DNA of 64,000 bases from Manihot esculenta. Its lineage: Eukaryota; Streptophyta; Magnoliopsida; Malpighiales; Euphorbiaceae. Location: contig NC_035168.2 in assembly GCF_001659605.2 (NCBI RefSeq), positions 8,488,058-8,552,057 of the forward strand, given 5' to 3'. Made by a program: the position numbers and the translations under genes. Shown in pieces: positions 46,958-60,000 of the stretch. Positions within the stretch are counted from its first letter, which is position 1. Each line of letters starts with the position of its first letter. Below the pieces are notes generated by a model, which was not told the DNA's origin, searched no databases, and worked only from the letters and a program-made list of their open reading frames with translations.

Positions 46958-49900
46958 ATGGACTGGCTACTGGTTATCCTGTCATTAATTGTACTCTGGA
47001 TTGCATCTTTGTGCAAAATTATCCATACATCAAGCTCTCCTTCAAGGACCTTTTTTTTGAGCAATGGTGAATATTTTCTTTGGAACTTTACATTTTTGTG
47101 TGCGCTTTATAACTATTAGTTAAAATTTCATTTCTTTTTATCATTTGAATTAGGTGGAGCTTTTTGCAAGAAAAATGTCCTGCTGGTTGTTGCTCACCCT
47201 GATGATGAATCCATGTAAGCATTTTTCTAATCTTTGATTAATCTGTTGAAGTTGGCTTCTTTGTCAGTTGTGCTTGTCATTGCTGCTCTTTTTTTTTTTT
47301 TTTTTTGCATGTTTGCTTCTTTTAGTATGTTATTAATGCCTTGTGCTATTGATCAATAAATAGATTTTCGTGTATCATCCTTGTGGTCACTGTCATTCTT
47401 ACCTAGAGGCCCTTGGTCTTGGAATACGAGAATCTTGCTCTTATCTTTATGTCTTAACAGCTGTCTGTAGTAGAATATATTATGTTTCTTTTTAGCTTGC
47501 ATTTTACGCCATATTGTAATCTCTCTACAGGTTCTTTTCTCCAACAATAAGCTATCTGATTTCGAGAGGGCATAACCTTCACATTCTATGCTTGTCAATC
47601 GGTAATCCTTTCTATCTATGTGTATTTAGGCTCAGTACAGTTATGCATTGTGAAATATGCATGTTTGTGTATTTCTTATATCTATCTTTGAATATTAGGC
47701 GAGTATCCTTCAACCCCAATAAAATCAAATAATAAGAATAATAGACATAAAAGTAAAAATAAATTGTATGAGCGTCTTTGAAATCAATAGCTCTGTTCAA
47801 AATAAATAAATACAATCTGCTTTTCATGAAATCCATGTGGAACTGGAATGCCCTTGAAATCAGTTTATACCTGTAGTAGGGTGATTTGTTCATGAAGATG
47901 CCATGCAAATAGGAACTATTACGATCTTAGGCTGCTATCCATTGAATAAGCTGCTTATATTAGTGGGTGGAGGAGATCACTGTATGTACCTGGCATGCAA
48001 AGTATGCTGTTGATGCAAATATCAGTTGCAATCTATGTAAGGCTTGTAGCTTCAAAATGTTAATGTGCTAGCCAAGCAATTTGGGTGGCAAAGTTCTTTC
48101 TTGGTTGTATTGTCTTTCGAAATTTGCTCCGCTTCTTGGTAATTTCCTCTTTTTCCTTCTTGTTTTGTCATTGTTAAGATTTTGTAGAATGGATATTATC
48201 TTTGAATATGGTTTCACTTTTTTCCTTTTTTGGAAGAGTGTCATGAGGCACATGCTCCACAATGTCTATAATACAACCCAAGTCTGCTTCCAAACTAGTT
48301 TCTTTGGATTTAGCTATATGGTTCTTTTCCTTTCATTTATTCAGTTAATAGCTTCATTACTGGAGGGAGTTGGAGGTTTTACGTCATTCCTATCTAATTT
48401 ACCATGTTCATCCTTGGTCTGCCTCTTGTTATTCACTCATGTAACTGGGATATAGTCATTCTTTCATGCTAGTTGTACATATGCTGATGTACGCTGGATA
48501 TGGCCAAACTATTCAAGCATCCCTTGCTAAACTTATTATCCTCAGTCGGTGTGACATCTCTTGCTGTGGCCAGAAATGCTCTCATTCATGATTCAATTCC
48601 TTATTATATATCCACTTATCTAGCTTATCTAACCACCTCTTCACTTTTCTTGTAGACTTATTGTTTCTCCAAGATACATTGCATATTTTTCTTTTTTCAT
48701 TTTTATTATTTAATTCTGCTTTTTTTTTGTTTGATGTGTTGTGTAGGTAATGCAGATGGTATGGGAAATGCTAGGAAACATGAACTCTATAAAGCTTGTG
48801 CTGTTCTCAAGGTGATTAAAAATTTGGAAAAAACAAAGTTTGATTTAAGATCAGCAAACTATAATTTGGAACCTGAGTTATCAATACTATTATGTGTCAA
48901 ATCCAACATCCATTATTATATCAAACACATGAAGGATTGTATTTCAAAGTTATGGTTTGTTCACTGAAAAACCTTAAGAAAAGCAGTAAAAGAAGTGTAA
49001 ACTACAATTTCAAAGCTGTTTATGTACACCAATTTTCCCTTATGTAACCCTTGATTTTGCGTACACAGGTTCCACTTCAAAAAGTGAATGTGTTGGACCG
49101 CCCGGAGTTACAGGTTCAACTTAAGCTATTCTGTTGGAAATGACACACCCAAAAAACCTTTTCCCACATGCAAATTTGACCAACCTTTCTAATTTTATCA
49201 ACTTCATCGTGATAGGTGATACATGTATATATATTTTGCAACTTTCTGTCAAAATTGAAAAAGGAGATAGAGGGTATGGTCTGATTTAATGATTTTGAAT
49301 TGCTCAAGGTTTGGTGACCTTCAGGCCACTACTGTGCTTTTCTCATTCCACTAGAGGGAGGGAGAGAGCCATTCTTTTCTTTTCTTTTCTTTTCCTTTTT
49401 TTTTTTTTTTGGGGGGGGGGGGGGAGGGAGGGGTTATAGAGGGGGATGGGATGGGAAATGGACAAGTAAGGGAATTTTTTTTAATAAATAATATTCTATA
49501 ACAGTCTTCAGTAAAAATATATGTATTGTTTCCAATATTGTCCATTTGACTGAAATTTCGAGCAATTTCTTCAATTACCATAATCATGTCAAACTATAAA
49601 GATTGATTGAAAAATCTAAATGCATGGAAGAGTGAATTTTTTTTGGGCGTTAGGTTTTAATTGAAACATCATCACAAGGCATCTTTAGTTTGACATAATA
49701 TAGTCTTTTTAGGATGGTTTTGGCCAAATTTGGGACCACAACTTATTGGCACGGATCATTAAAGAAGAGGTCTCGAGACATGAAATTGATGTGGTAAGAT
49801 TTTTTTGTTCCTATTAACTATTTAAGCGGTTCTTTTACTGTGACATAATCAGATTATTAGGTTGCTATTCTTAATATTTTTGGGTTTGTATATGTTAAGG

Positions 49901-52900
49901 AGTTATATATATATATTTGAATATAATGGCTTCTTTGAACATTAGATAATTATTTCAATGACCATTCATATTTTTGTTTTCTTTTCAGATTATTACTTTC
50001 GATGGGTATGGTGTTTCAGGTCATTGTAATCATTGTGATGTGCATTATGGTGTACGGTAAGTTCGTTATGCGTGTGATATATTTGTGATTGTTAATAAAA
50101 TTTAGTATGGCCTAACTATAAACCTGCAGTTCATTTTTAATACAAAATCATTTTGCTGTTCACACTTGGCATGATGATTCCAATTAGTTGCAAGAACATT
50201 GCCATTTATGTGCTCCTTTTTCAGATCTGCAAACCTTTATTTTGAGCCATACATAAGAAGCCCTTTCAGATTGATGTTTATGGATTATATCCTTTCTTGT
50301 TAACTTATCCTGCTTGGTTGCCCTCTTACAAGTAAATGAGATGCAGGAGTGCCTCAGATAGATTTTCTTTTCCTTTTTTTCTGTCATGTTGTATGATCAG
50401 TAGAATTTTGATTGAAGCTGTTTGATTACTAGATATTGCTCCTTTGAAGGCAAAGAAGTCGAGGGGCACATCAAAATTGCTATTTTGTGCTGTAATAAAT
50501 GATACGGGTTAATAATTTGATTGATTATTTCCACTTTTATCTCGCATTAATTTAGTTGATTGGCATTATGGGACTGAATTGTGTGTAAGTAATATTCTTG
50601 GGAGTGTTAAAGTATCAAATCAGAGCCATGTCCAGTTTTTGCTTTCTTTTTAATTCAACTGGATCAGATAGGCCCTGCGGAAAGCTTTGGTTGCTTAAGT
50701 TTTATTATTATTATTTCAATTATAGTGGCTAGCTTTGGTTGATTGGCATTGTTATTAGTGGCTAGTATTTAGGCTGTGAATGCATCTTGTCATTATTTCA
50801 ATTATATGCTATTGTGACTGCATTAATTTATGACATCTGTTGCCAGACAGATTGGATCTGTGGTCCTCTATTATTGGGTGTATATTTTGGCACTCCCAGT
50901 TCTTTATTATTATTATTATTATTGAGTTGATTGGGATGCCCCTACTATATTTCAGTAATTTTAAGAATGCCTTATGTGTCTTGTAACACTAGCACAACAA
51001 TATTTACAAAAATTCTAGTTTTCTTGCATTTTTAATTTCTACTTTTTTCTTTGATAATGTCATGGAGGATGTCTAAGCAAGAATTAGCTCCCCAAAAAAA
51101 GCCATGAACCAAACAGAACTTTTCCTTGATACCTCAAGACAAAGGAAACTTTCTCCTTGAACTTTTTCTTGTTGGATTTTGAATGTCATAATTAATTTTG
51201 ATAGAGTTCAATCCTTTCAAAATATTAGTTGGTAAAGATAGCAAGATTTTTTTTTCCCTTCTCCTTGTGGGAATCAGCGAACAATTGATATGTGAAATAA
51301 AAATCTCTACAACATAATGAGGCATTATTGTCAACGTCAATAACAAATCAGTTGGAGTTCTGCAAACCACTTGAGTACTTAAATCTCACTCTTTTTTATT
51401 CTTGTGAATAGACTACTTCCTGTAGGATCTTTGGACCTTTTTAAAAGCTATCATTATGTCTCTTTGATGATAATGCAATTTGGGATTTATTGGATTTCCC
51501 CCTGTTAATTTTGTTATATGAGCAGCAGGCTTTTACAAGAAAATCCACAAAGTCTTCAAGCTTGGGAACTTGTAAGTTATTCATTCTCACTCTTTAGTTT
51601 TCTCTTCCTTATCATGTCCGAAGTATTTTATTTTCAGGTCAGTTATGTGGTATGTTCATATTATATGTTCCGCTAGATCCATTGTTGTGATTGGTGATTG
51701 TACAAGTTATTTGGAAGAGGAGAACCACCTATTTATTTATCTATCTCTAAGTATTTATTTACAATTCTTCCATACAAGTTCCTAAAATGACTCCTATAAC
51801 TACTCCATTGTTTTAAATAGTGGTTGCAGTTGACTTGTGATCCCGGTCATAAGTAACATAAACATGCCTGTAATGGTAATGGCCTGCACCAAGCAAATTT
51901 TTCAAATCAATTTGTGAAGTTCATAAAATAAAATAATATTGATAGATTTAATTCATACCAATGTATACAACTGCATGTAAACATAAATATATCAAATATA
52001 GATTAGTTAACTTAAATTGAACATCATATAGAAAATTACTAATCTCACTACCACCACCATACATAACATTGGGATGATGCATACCATAACCATATTCACG
52101 ATTAGATGAATCAATTGAATCCTCCTCATATGCAACACCTTTACCGCTAATATTGCAACTTGTTTACAACATCCATCACCTTTGCAACTCCTTTAATTTC
52201 AAGAACCTATCCAAGAACCTCAGTACCTGAAATTTCATTATGCAATCACTTCAAATTCCGCTCCTGGTTTCTCCATTGCAGCCTCTATGTGCTCGTCATC
52301 ACTATCATCATTATCCTCTCATTAAAGTCCTCACCTGCGTATTGTTTTCATTGTTATTTGAAATTTCAATTGAGACATAATGGTCTTCATTTGGCTTGTC
52401 AAATTTCCAAGATTATGTTCACTGATATCACGCGTCTCAAACTTTCTCCATCTCTAATCTCATATTTCAAGCAACTCTTCTCATTTAATGTTTCTCTGGA
52501 TACATTCAAACAAACTTAGAAGGATCTTTTGTTGCCAAGGTTGTATTTCCATGATAGAAAGGAGAAATTTATGGAACAAAGAAGAATCCAGGCCTTTGAA
52601 TCTCTGTAATTAAAGAATTAGAGGAAAGAAATATAAGCAAGACGTAGAGAGAGGAAGATTACTACCAACTGCAAGTCCTAAAAGAGTTAACAAATGGGGA
52701 AAAGAAGAGAAATAGAAAGAGAAGAAAGAGAAAAGAAAGAGGATGAGAATTAGGGAAAGAAGTGGAGGAAAAATTTCAAGAAATTCAAGGAACAGGTTTC
52801 TTGACATGCAGGAAGTGAAAAATTAAAGAAGAAAAATAGAAGAAAGAACCAGAAGACAACAGAAGAAAGAAATTTGGTTCAAGAATTTCAAGAAAGCAAG

Positions 52901-55900
52901 AAGACTAAGAAATGAAGAGTAGGAGAAGCAGCAGGAAAGACATTGTTAGGGTTCTCAATCCCTAACTGTTTTGTTCTTGCTTATAAAAGAGAGAAAGGAA
53001 AAAAATTAGGAAGGAGGATAAAAGAAATAGGATTGTAACAGGAGAGAGGGAGAGAGATAATATTTGGAATGTTGTTATTCCATAGCATCAAAAACTTGAT
53101 AGGCAAAATCTGCAAGTGTATGAAAGTCGACACAAGTAATGCAATAATGAGAAAGTGTTGTATCCATAGGGCTTGGATAAAGTTGATCCCCTCTTCTGAG
53201 TAAGACCAATATGATAATCTAGAATTTACCACCTATTTTCCAACAGCTTGATAAAAACTCTAATTAATTTTATAAACACCACATTTATTTTCAAGATAAT
53301 CCATAGGTCAAAATTTTGTTTCTACTCCAGTTATTATTTGGGAGATTTACTATTTAGTTCCTAAATATTACTATTATTAACAAATCAGTCTCTACATTTT
53401 CAGAAACCTATTAAAAAGTTTTTATCATTTCTCTTCGTCAACGAAATAGTTCTTCCGTCCTCTTTTTCATTAAAAATAGATGAAAGGTGAGAGAATTTTT
53501 AAAACCCAATTTTGCCCTTAAGAACCCCTTCTTGTTCTTCTTCCTCGGTAACCTAATTTCTTCTTCTTCTTCCTCAATAATTCAATTTTTAAAACTCAAT
53601 TTTCTTACTTCTTCTTGAATAACTCAATTTTAAACTCCAATTTTTTTATGAAGAAGAAGAAAAAGAACCGAAGAAGAAAAAGGAGAAGAAGAAGAAGGGA
53701 GTTAATTTGGTCTTTTGATATATTTTTAATGGCAGAAATAGACGGAATTGGATAGAAGAACTATTTCGTTGATGGAGAGAAAAGATAAGGAGAAGCATAA
53801 GAAGAATCGAAGAAGAACCGAAGAAGAAAAAGAAGAAGAACCGAAGAAGAAGAAGAAGAAAGGGGAATTTGGTATTTTGATATATTTTTAATGGTAGAAA
53901 TAGATAGAATTGATCAGAAAGACTATTTCGTTGATAGAGAGAAAAGATAAAAATGTTTTAATAGATTTTTGAAAATGCATGGACTAACTTGTTAATAATG
54001 GCAATACCCAATGACTAAATAATAAATCTCCCTCATCATTTTTGTGATATTAAACTCTTAATTCAATTACAAGCATCCACAGGAAACTAAAATGCATTGA
54101 GAACAAGAATTGAATAATAGCTCAAATAAAAAAAATTAATTCAGATAAATCAATTAAATCAACATATAAGTTACATCAAGCACCCTGGTGTGAGATCTAG
54201 TTACTCATAATCAAAGATTTAAAAATAAGTTCCATTGAAATGTAATCAAACTTCATCCCAACAAGCAATCTTTAAAAATGATTCAAAAGAACAATGGAAG
54301 ATATAAAACTCTAATCGATGGTGAATCCGTCTTTCAAGTCTTCAGATCTCCTTCCTTGATCCCTTGTGTCAGCTTCAATGTAGAGGCAGCAAAAGGTGGC
54401 CAAAAAGGTCCTGCTCTCCTTAGAAAATTATGAATTTATACCCCTTTAGGCTTCTCCAGCCTTTTGACCTAGAATCCACTTGAATTTCCCAACTTTCTCA
54501 GTGAAACATGGGTCTAGGCATGATTTTGCTCAAAACACGGGTGTGACCCATGTTCTTTTGAAGCAATGTGGAGCTCACAAAGATAATACACACTCATGCA
54601 TGGGAGTGAAAATTGAAAGATATAAACTAATTAGGCTAACTAGATCCTAATTAAAATAGAAAACTTTGAACAGCTAATCCTAATTGTATAAGGGAACATA
54701 AATCAATCTGATTTGGAGGCTAAAAACTCCTATAAAACAGGCAGAAACTCTTCCAAAATAGGTTGGGTGATATTTTGATTGTTGTGTTTTGTGGCTGTTT
54801 GACCTGAGTTCCATAGCTTCACAAGAGAAACACGCTTTAGGGTGTGTTGGATGCAGGACTGAGGCTAATAGGGTCTCCCTGCCATGGCCATGGCCTGGGG
54901 CGTGTTCTAGAATGTCTGGCATGCCCCAAGCCCTTTCCAACCACTGAATAGTGCACTTCTGATCTTCCTTCTTTCCTTGAGTTATTTTTCCCCCTTATTT
55001 TAGCTCTAAAGTGCCCCGCATCATCTTCTTTGTCAAAATTGCATTTTGTGTATTTACCTCCATAAACACGGGTAACTTTATGAAACATGGGTTGCGATAG
55101 TAAAATACGGGGTTCCCCGTGTTATTCTCTGCCAAAACTCTCCCTTTGCAGGATTCACTTGGTAAACACAGGTCTTCATAGCAGAACATGGGTTGATGTA
55201 AAGCACGGGTCTATATAAACATGGCTTGCTTTGAATAACATGGGTCAGGGTCAGGGGAAGGAAACACGGCCCTGACCCGCATTGTTTACTATATTTCTTC
55301 CATCTTTTTGTTCCGTCGTTGGCAACTCCTCCCTCTAAATATGCTTCTGTTTCTGGGAGATTGACCACAGTTCATGCCTTGTATTCTTAGCATAGATATT
55401 TAGTGCAAATTCTCATCACATCACTTGGCTTAGCCCATATCATATCAGTTAAATATAGCTTTATTGATAACTGCTTATGCAACTACGAATAACTTGTTAG
55501 CCGACCACTTTCCCTACTGAGCTTCTGTTACAGCTTTATTCTACAGTTAGCGTTTAACAGTTAGTAGCACAGAGAATCTGACTATGTTATCATTTGGACT
55601 TGTGACAGCATAGGTTTATATTGGGATAATAACACAATAGCTTTGGATCAGATTCATAGTTTCATGATTTTTCAATCTGCAAAGTAATCTTTTTTTTCGT
55701 TCGGCAAGACTTGCAACTAAAGCTCTCTAACATTTCACATTAAACACCAAGTGTGTTGATTTAGGTTGGGTAGTGCTGTTCAGTTCATGAACACATTCAT
55801 ATTGGAGTAAGATTAATATGTATTTTGTTCAAGCTGTATAAGCTTTTTACTTTACATAAATGGCATACTATTTCATTTGCTTTTTTCTAAAGCTACTGTA

Positions 55901-56779
55901 TTGGTTCTCTACGTGTTCTCAGGTCAGCACCAACATATTTCGCAAGTATAGCGGACCAATTGATATTTGGCTGTCTATGCTATTAGCTATCAAAGACACT
56001 GATAGAATGCATTGCTTGCTAAATGAGCAGCCTAAGAAAAGCTTCCATGCAATGTCAGAACACTCAAGTCAATGGGTTTGGTATGTCTGCTTTATACAAA
56101 ACCAGCAGAAAGTAAAATGGCTCTCTTAGGCTTTATTTGTTTTATAGAAAATATTCTTCCCCATAAAATTGTTCTCCAAGAAAATAATTTATTTTCCATT
56201 ATTTGATTGCTTTGTTAAAAAATAAATTGTGTTAATAAGGTTCATGCATAGGAAGTCCATTAGTGTTAATAAGATTCTTAAAATCATGGCAACACACTCT
56301 TTTGAAAGAAAGAAGTAATTTTCCTTTGACTAAAAAAAATATTTTCCATTAACCAACTTTTTTAGAGTATTCCAAACATAAAAAAACGCAACGAAGTGTT
56401 TTGCTGAAAAATATGTTTGAGTGAAATAAATGGAGCTTTTAGTTTGTGTTTATGGCTCTGATTTTCAATGGTCACAATTTTTCTTTTTCTTTTTTTGTTT
56501 TTTTCCATTTCTTATTTAGTTTGTGTTTTATGGCTGAGCTTTAGTTTGTGTTTATGGCTCTGATTTTCAGTGGTCACAATTTTGCTTTCTTTTTTTTTTT
56601 TTTTTTTTTGAGAAATCAGTTTTGCTTTTTTTATTTGTTGATTTATCTAGTAAGAACATAAATTGAGTAAACTCTTGTACTTAGGCCTAACGACATTGAA
56701 TCCTTGCAGGTTTCGGAAGCTTTTTGTTTCATTTTCCAGTTATACGTATGTGAACACTCTGAGGAAGATCAATGTATAG
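46958..56779 (+). CDS. PIGL: N-acetylglucosaminyl-phosphatidylinositol de-N-acetylase (PIG-L), 10 exons, 257 aa
   Basis: The enzyme removes acetate from GlcNAc-PI on the cytosolic face of the ER, the second step of GPI-anchor synthesis. Exons read from splice sites and frame: 46958-47066, 47154-47214, 47531-47601, 48747-48811, 49069-49113, 49713-49793, 49989-50056, 51526-51571, 55923-56080, 56710-56779. All introns are GT-AG and the sum is 774 bases, ending TAG. The protein has an N-terminal membrane segment (about residues 3-22), the metal-binding AHPDDE motif (50-55), LCLSIGNADGMGNARKHEL, the second metal motif GHCNHCDVHYGV (155-166), and the family-typical C-terminus SQWVWFRKLFVSFSSYTYVNTL. 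Length fits plant PIG-L. The exon 8 acceptor is a tandem CAGCAG, so 256- and 257-residue forms are possible. No damaging change is seen. Introns are long and carry transposons. Confidence 0.93.
47289..47306 (+). repeat. Poly-T tract in PIG-L intron 2
   Basis: Eighteen T in a row; mononucleotide tract. Confidence 0.9.
49396..49439 (+). repeat. T15-G14 tract in PIG-L intron 5
   Basis: Fifteen T directly followed by fourteen G and then AGGGAGGGG. It is preceded by TTCTTTTCTTTTC and is unusual for the AT-rich surroundings. Confidence 0.85.
51572..53330 (+). other. PIG-L intron 8, left part
   Basis: Donor GTAAGTTAT at 51572. Some stretches (about 51800-52500) read on the minus strand as short protein-like pieces that could be a decayed transposase, but I cannot assign a family. 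52610-52950 is purine-rich and low-complexity. Around 53090-53200 the sequence resembles untranslated parts of old LTR retrotransposons. No host exon seen. Confidence 0.35.
53340..54032. mobile_element. Non-autonomous MULE in PIG-L intron 8 (693 bp)
   Basis: Begins GGGAGATTTACTATTTAG and ends with its inverted counterpart (CTAAATAATAAATCTCCC). The inverted repeats are alignable over more than 100 bp. Flanks TTATTATTT (53331-53339) and TCATCATTT (54033-54041) form a 9-bp duplication with two transitions, as expected for Mutator-like elements. The interior is GAAGAA-rich and contains a duplicated piece of the right terminal repeat (GATATATTTTTAATGG at about 53717 and 53878). No coding capacity. 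Confidence 0.8.
54042..55380. repeat. Possible old LTR-retrotransposon relic in PIG-L intron 8
   Basis: Contains repeated AACACGGGT / ACATGGGT phrases (54537-55260) and tracts that resemble non-coding parts of plant Gypsy (Tat-type) LTRs. No coding domain, LTR pair or target-site duplication was found. Weak call. Confidence 0.25.
56165..56345. repeat. Dispersed AT-rich repeat in PIG-L intron 9
   Basis: AAGAAAATAATTTATTTTCCATTATTTGATTG and following sequence are matched at about 58198-58330. Probably a MITE-like repeat; ends not defined. Confidence 0.45.
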
Positions 56780-58170
56780 GTATTTGTGGGGATTTTGGCA
56801 TGATTTACCATCTTATTAGCTCACATTCTCTTTGATCTTCATCCACATCAGCTGATTTTTTGATCTCATTCTTTTAGCACTGATAAATGCTGATAAAGTC
56901 TACACAGAACATTCTTAGTTATAGGATTGCTTGCTAGCTATTTATTTGTGTTTTGAGGTGTGAATTATTCGTCATAATCAAATAAATGAATTAAATTGGG
57001 TGAAATTCGGTTATTTTAGTAGATGTTTATTCAGATTGATTATCGATTAATGAGTTTTAAAAAATTGGGTTTCGTTATCGGTTAGGTTAAGAATATTAAA
57101 TTTTGAAAACTTTTATTTAGTATCTACGGAGAAAATCAATAATCAATAATCAATAGTTGATCTCTCGAATTTTTTTAAAATGTTTTTATATAGAGGGATT
57201 AATTAGTTAATTTTTTAAATTTTTGAGATGAATTAAATTACAAGTTTAAATAATAAAATATTTAATTTTAAAATTAATAGTGGGTGAATTAGTAGATTTT
57301 TTTAAAATGTTAAAAATATTTTAATGTGTTTTTAAAATTAAAGAATTAATTAGGGAGTTTTTTCAGAAATTAAATATTAATTTGTTTTTAAATTTTTATT
57401 AAATAATATTTTTAATTGTAATTTTATAATAAATTATTATTTATAATGATTTTTTTTATAATTACATTAATAGTATTAATTTTATAATTATTATTTTATT
57501 AAAATAAGTTATATTTATTATTTTTATAAATGGAATTTCTTTTATGTATTTAATTAATTAATATTTTTTTATTTCTTAATTTTTATTATTTTTTAATTAT
57601 TTTAAAATTATTGTTCACCTATTTAATTTTTTCAAATTATGATAACATAACTATTATAATTTTATTTTATTTTATTTTCAACAAATTTTTTAAAATATTT
57701 TCGTATTTAAAATGGATATAATTGAAAAGTTAATAAAAAAATATATTTTTTAATATATATGAAGAGATAAGATAAATAAAAATTATGGGTTGAAAGAGTA
57801 ATATAAAAGAATTTTTTTTTAAAACTTTATTTTGGTTAATTGAGTTGCAATTGAATATTTCAATTTTAGTTAAATTTAATTTTCTCTTTTAATTTCAGTT
57901 TGGTTGGATTAAAATTTTGGTTAGTAAAATTTGAGTTGGGTTAGATTGGCGCTTAACTAGCGGTCACCCTGATGTGTGTTTGTGTGCCAATGCGCACATG
58001 AGGCTGAAGGGCAATGGAAAAGCTTTAAATATGGATTTATAAACTGAATGGATTTATTTATTCCTTGCAACAAAGAATAAGAATTTGATGCAAAATGACT
58101 TGGGGCCTGTCCTTTTAAGAATACTTTTGTGACTTTCTGGTACTTGTCTGAAGTTAAGATTTGTTTACGG
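56780..58170. other. PIG-L 3' flank and AT-rich spacer
   Basis: The first about 200 bp should hold the PIG-L 3' UTR. From 56990 to 57960 there is AT-rich DNA with TTCGGTTATTTTAG at one side and GTTTGGTTGGATTAAAAT at the other, perhaps another AT-rich repeat. No gene recognised. Confidence 0.4.
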
Positions 58171-58197
58171 TGGAATTTTTTTTTAAGTAAATTATTT

Positions 58198-58330
58198 TCA
58201 AGAAAATAATTTTTTCATTATTTGATTATATAATGTTAAAAAGCAAATACGATGTGGTGCTAATAAGAATTTTGAAATTAAAAAAGATAACTTCATCTTT
58301 TGTAAGTGAAAATTACTTAATTTTTCTTTG
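58198..58330. repeat. Dispersed AT-rich repeat, second copy
   Basis: Similar to 56165-56345, sharing AAGAAAATAATTTTTTCATTATTTGATT and the following TTAATAAGA...TTT order. Confidence 0.45.
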
Positions 58331-58404
58331 ATTTAGTAAGGTTAATGTTACAGTGTTTATCTTTATTTTTTGGAATAAACGGGGATAATTTTGAAAATCT
58401 TGAA

Positions 58405-58800
58405 AATATAATATCGTAAAATAACAGTATTCGGTTCAAATTGAAAAAATTAATTGAACTGAATTAATTTAAAAATTCAATTCGACTTTTTATTTATTTA
58501 AATTTAATTTAATTTTTAATTTTAAAAATTTCGAATATTATTTTATTTAATTATAAAAAAAATAAAAAAAAATTTGAATTGAACTAAATCGATATGTAAT
58601 AATAATATATTATTTTTAATAATTTAGAGAGATAAAATTATTATTAAAATTAAAATATTTTAAATTTAAAATATTAAAAATAAAGTATAAAAAATAAAAA
58701 ACTAATAGATCAAATTAAATTAAATTAGACTGATTTAATTTAAATTAATTTCTATTCAAAATTAATTTAATTCAATTTTTGCAAATACTACAATTTGATT
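58405..58800. repeat. AT-rich dispersed repeat, copy 2
   Basis: Same block order as 44610-45040: GTATTCGGTTCAAATTG, TTTATTTATTTAAATTTAAT, AATAATAATATATTATTTTT, then ATTTAATTCAATTTT. Confidence 0.5.
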
Positions 58801-59904
58801 TTCTAAATCCAGTACTTTTCACAAGGTTAATTGGACATAAAATAGCTAAATGATTGCAGTAATTTGTAATTATAGCTAAAAACTTTTAATTTTAAATTAT
58901 AAATATTTAGGAATGTCTGCTAATTTTTTGTTTTATTTTAAATGTGAATCCGCAATTGGAATTTTGTTTTATTTTAAATATGAATCGGAAATTGGAAGGA
59001 TGGAATACGAGACCTCTCAAATTTATTTAGATACACTTATCATCAGATTAAATATGTAAGTACTTTAAAATTATAGTATTCAAATGTCTTAAATTTTATA
59101 TATTATCCATGTAAAAATCTCCTTATATATGTTTTTAAAAGAGATCTTTAACCAAGAGAAACAAATTTTAATAGTAAAAAAGAACGTTAATATATAGAAA
59201 TTTATCTATATTTTGTTAGCACATTTAAAATTTATAAATATTTAAAATTTTAAATAATTATATATTTAGATAAAATGTTTATAAATGGGCAGATAATTAT
59301 TTGACATTTGCACTTCTATATAAGCTTTTCACCAACTGTGACTAAAATGAGTGGGGAGGATCAAAAGGTCTGATCGCCATGAAGATGGTTGAGCTAGAAT
59401 CCACTAATATAAGGTGTTTAAACCTCTTTTTTCTCTTATTTTCCATTCATTATTAATTCTTTTTGGAGCAAAACTTGAAGGATTTTGCCTTCGTTTCTTA
59501 TTGAGATATGTATTTTGGCTAATTGGTGGGTGGGGTTTGGTAAGCTAATATACAAAATAAAAAAATGGGATGTGGAAAAACGCAGCTGTTTTGTTTGGTG
59601 CAACGCTACAGAATATAATAAGCTTTGTATTTTACTTAATTTAATTTATTATAATTACAATGAAATCTTGAGCTGAAATTTTAATAGAAAATTATTATAA
59701 AAAAAATAAAAATTACTACTATTTCATAATCCAATTAATTGATTCTTAATATTAGTTTAGTAAATAATTTATTTTTTATGCAAAATTTTATATTAAACAC
59801 AACATTGCTAAAACTCTAAAATACGTGTGCAATTTAAAAAATATTTTCAATTTATAATTTTTCTTCATTTTTTAATTATTCTTTAACAAATAATTTTTTG
59901 GGAA

Positions 59905-59906
<2 letters not shown>
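58801..59906. other. AT-rich spacer
   Basis: No coding region, RNA gene or structured repeat recognised. The 63-codon frame at 59485-59676 has no recognisable similarity. Confidence 0.4.

Positions 59907-59951
<45 letters not shown>
59907..59951. repeat. (TA)n microsatellite
   Basis: About 22 uninterrupted TA dinucleotides, prone to length variation. Confidence 0.95.
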
Positions 59952-59955
<4 letters not shown>

Positions 59956-60000
59956 TATTAATTTATAATTACAGTTAAAATATATAAATAATAATTTATC

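Noticed and set aside
48081..48455. 124-codon hydrophobic frame
   Set aside because: Lies wholly within PIG-L intron 3 and is T-rich intron sequence in translation.
52160..52519. 119-codon frame in PIG-L intron 8
   Set aside because: No domain recognised on +; the minus strand looks slightly more protein-like, but not enough to name a family.
59485..59676. 63-codon frame in the right spacer
   Set aside because: Short, isolated, AT-rich, with no similarity or gene context.
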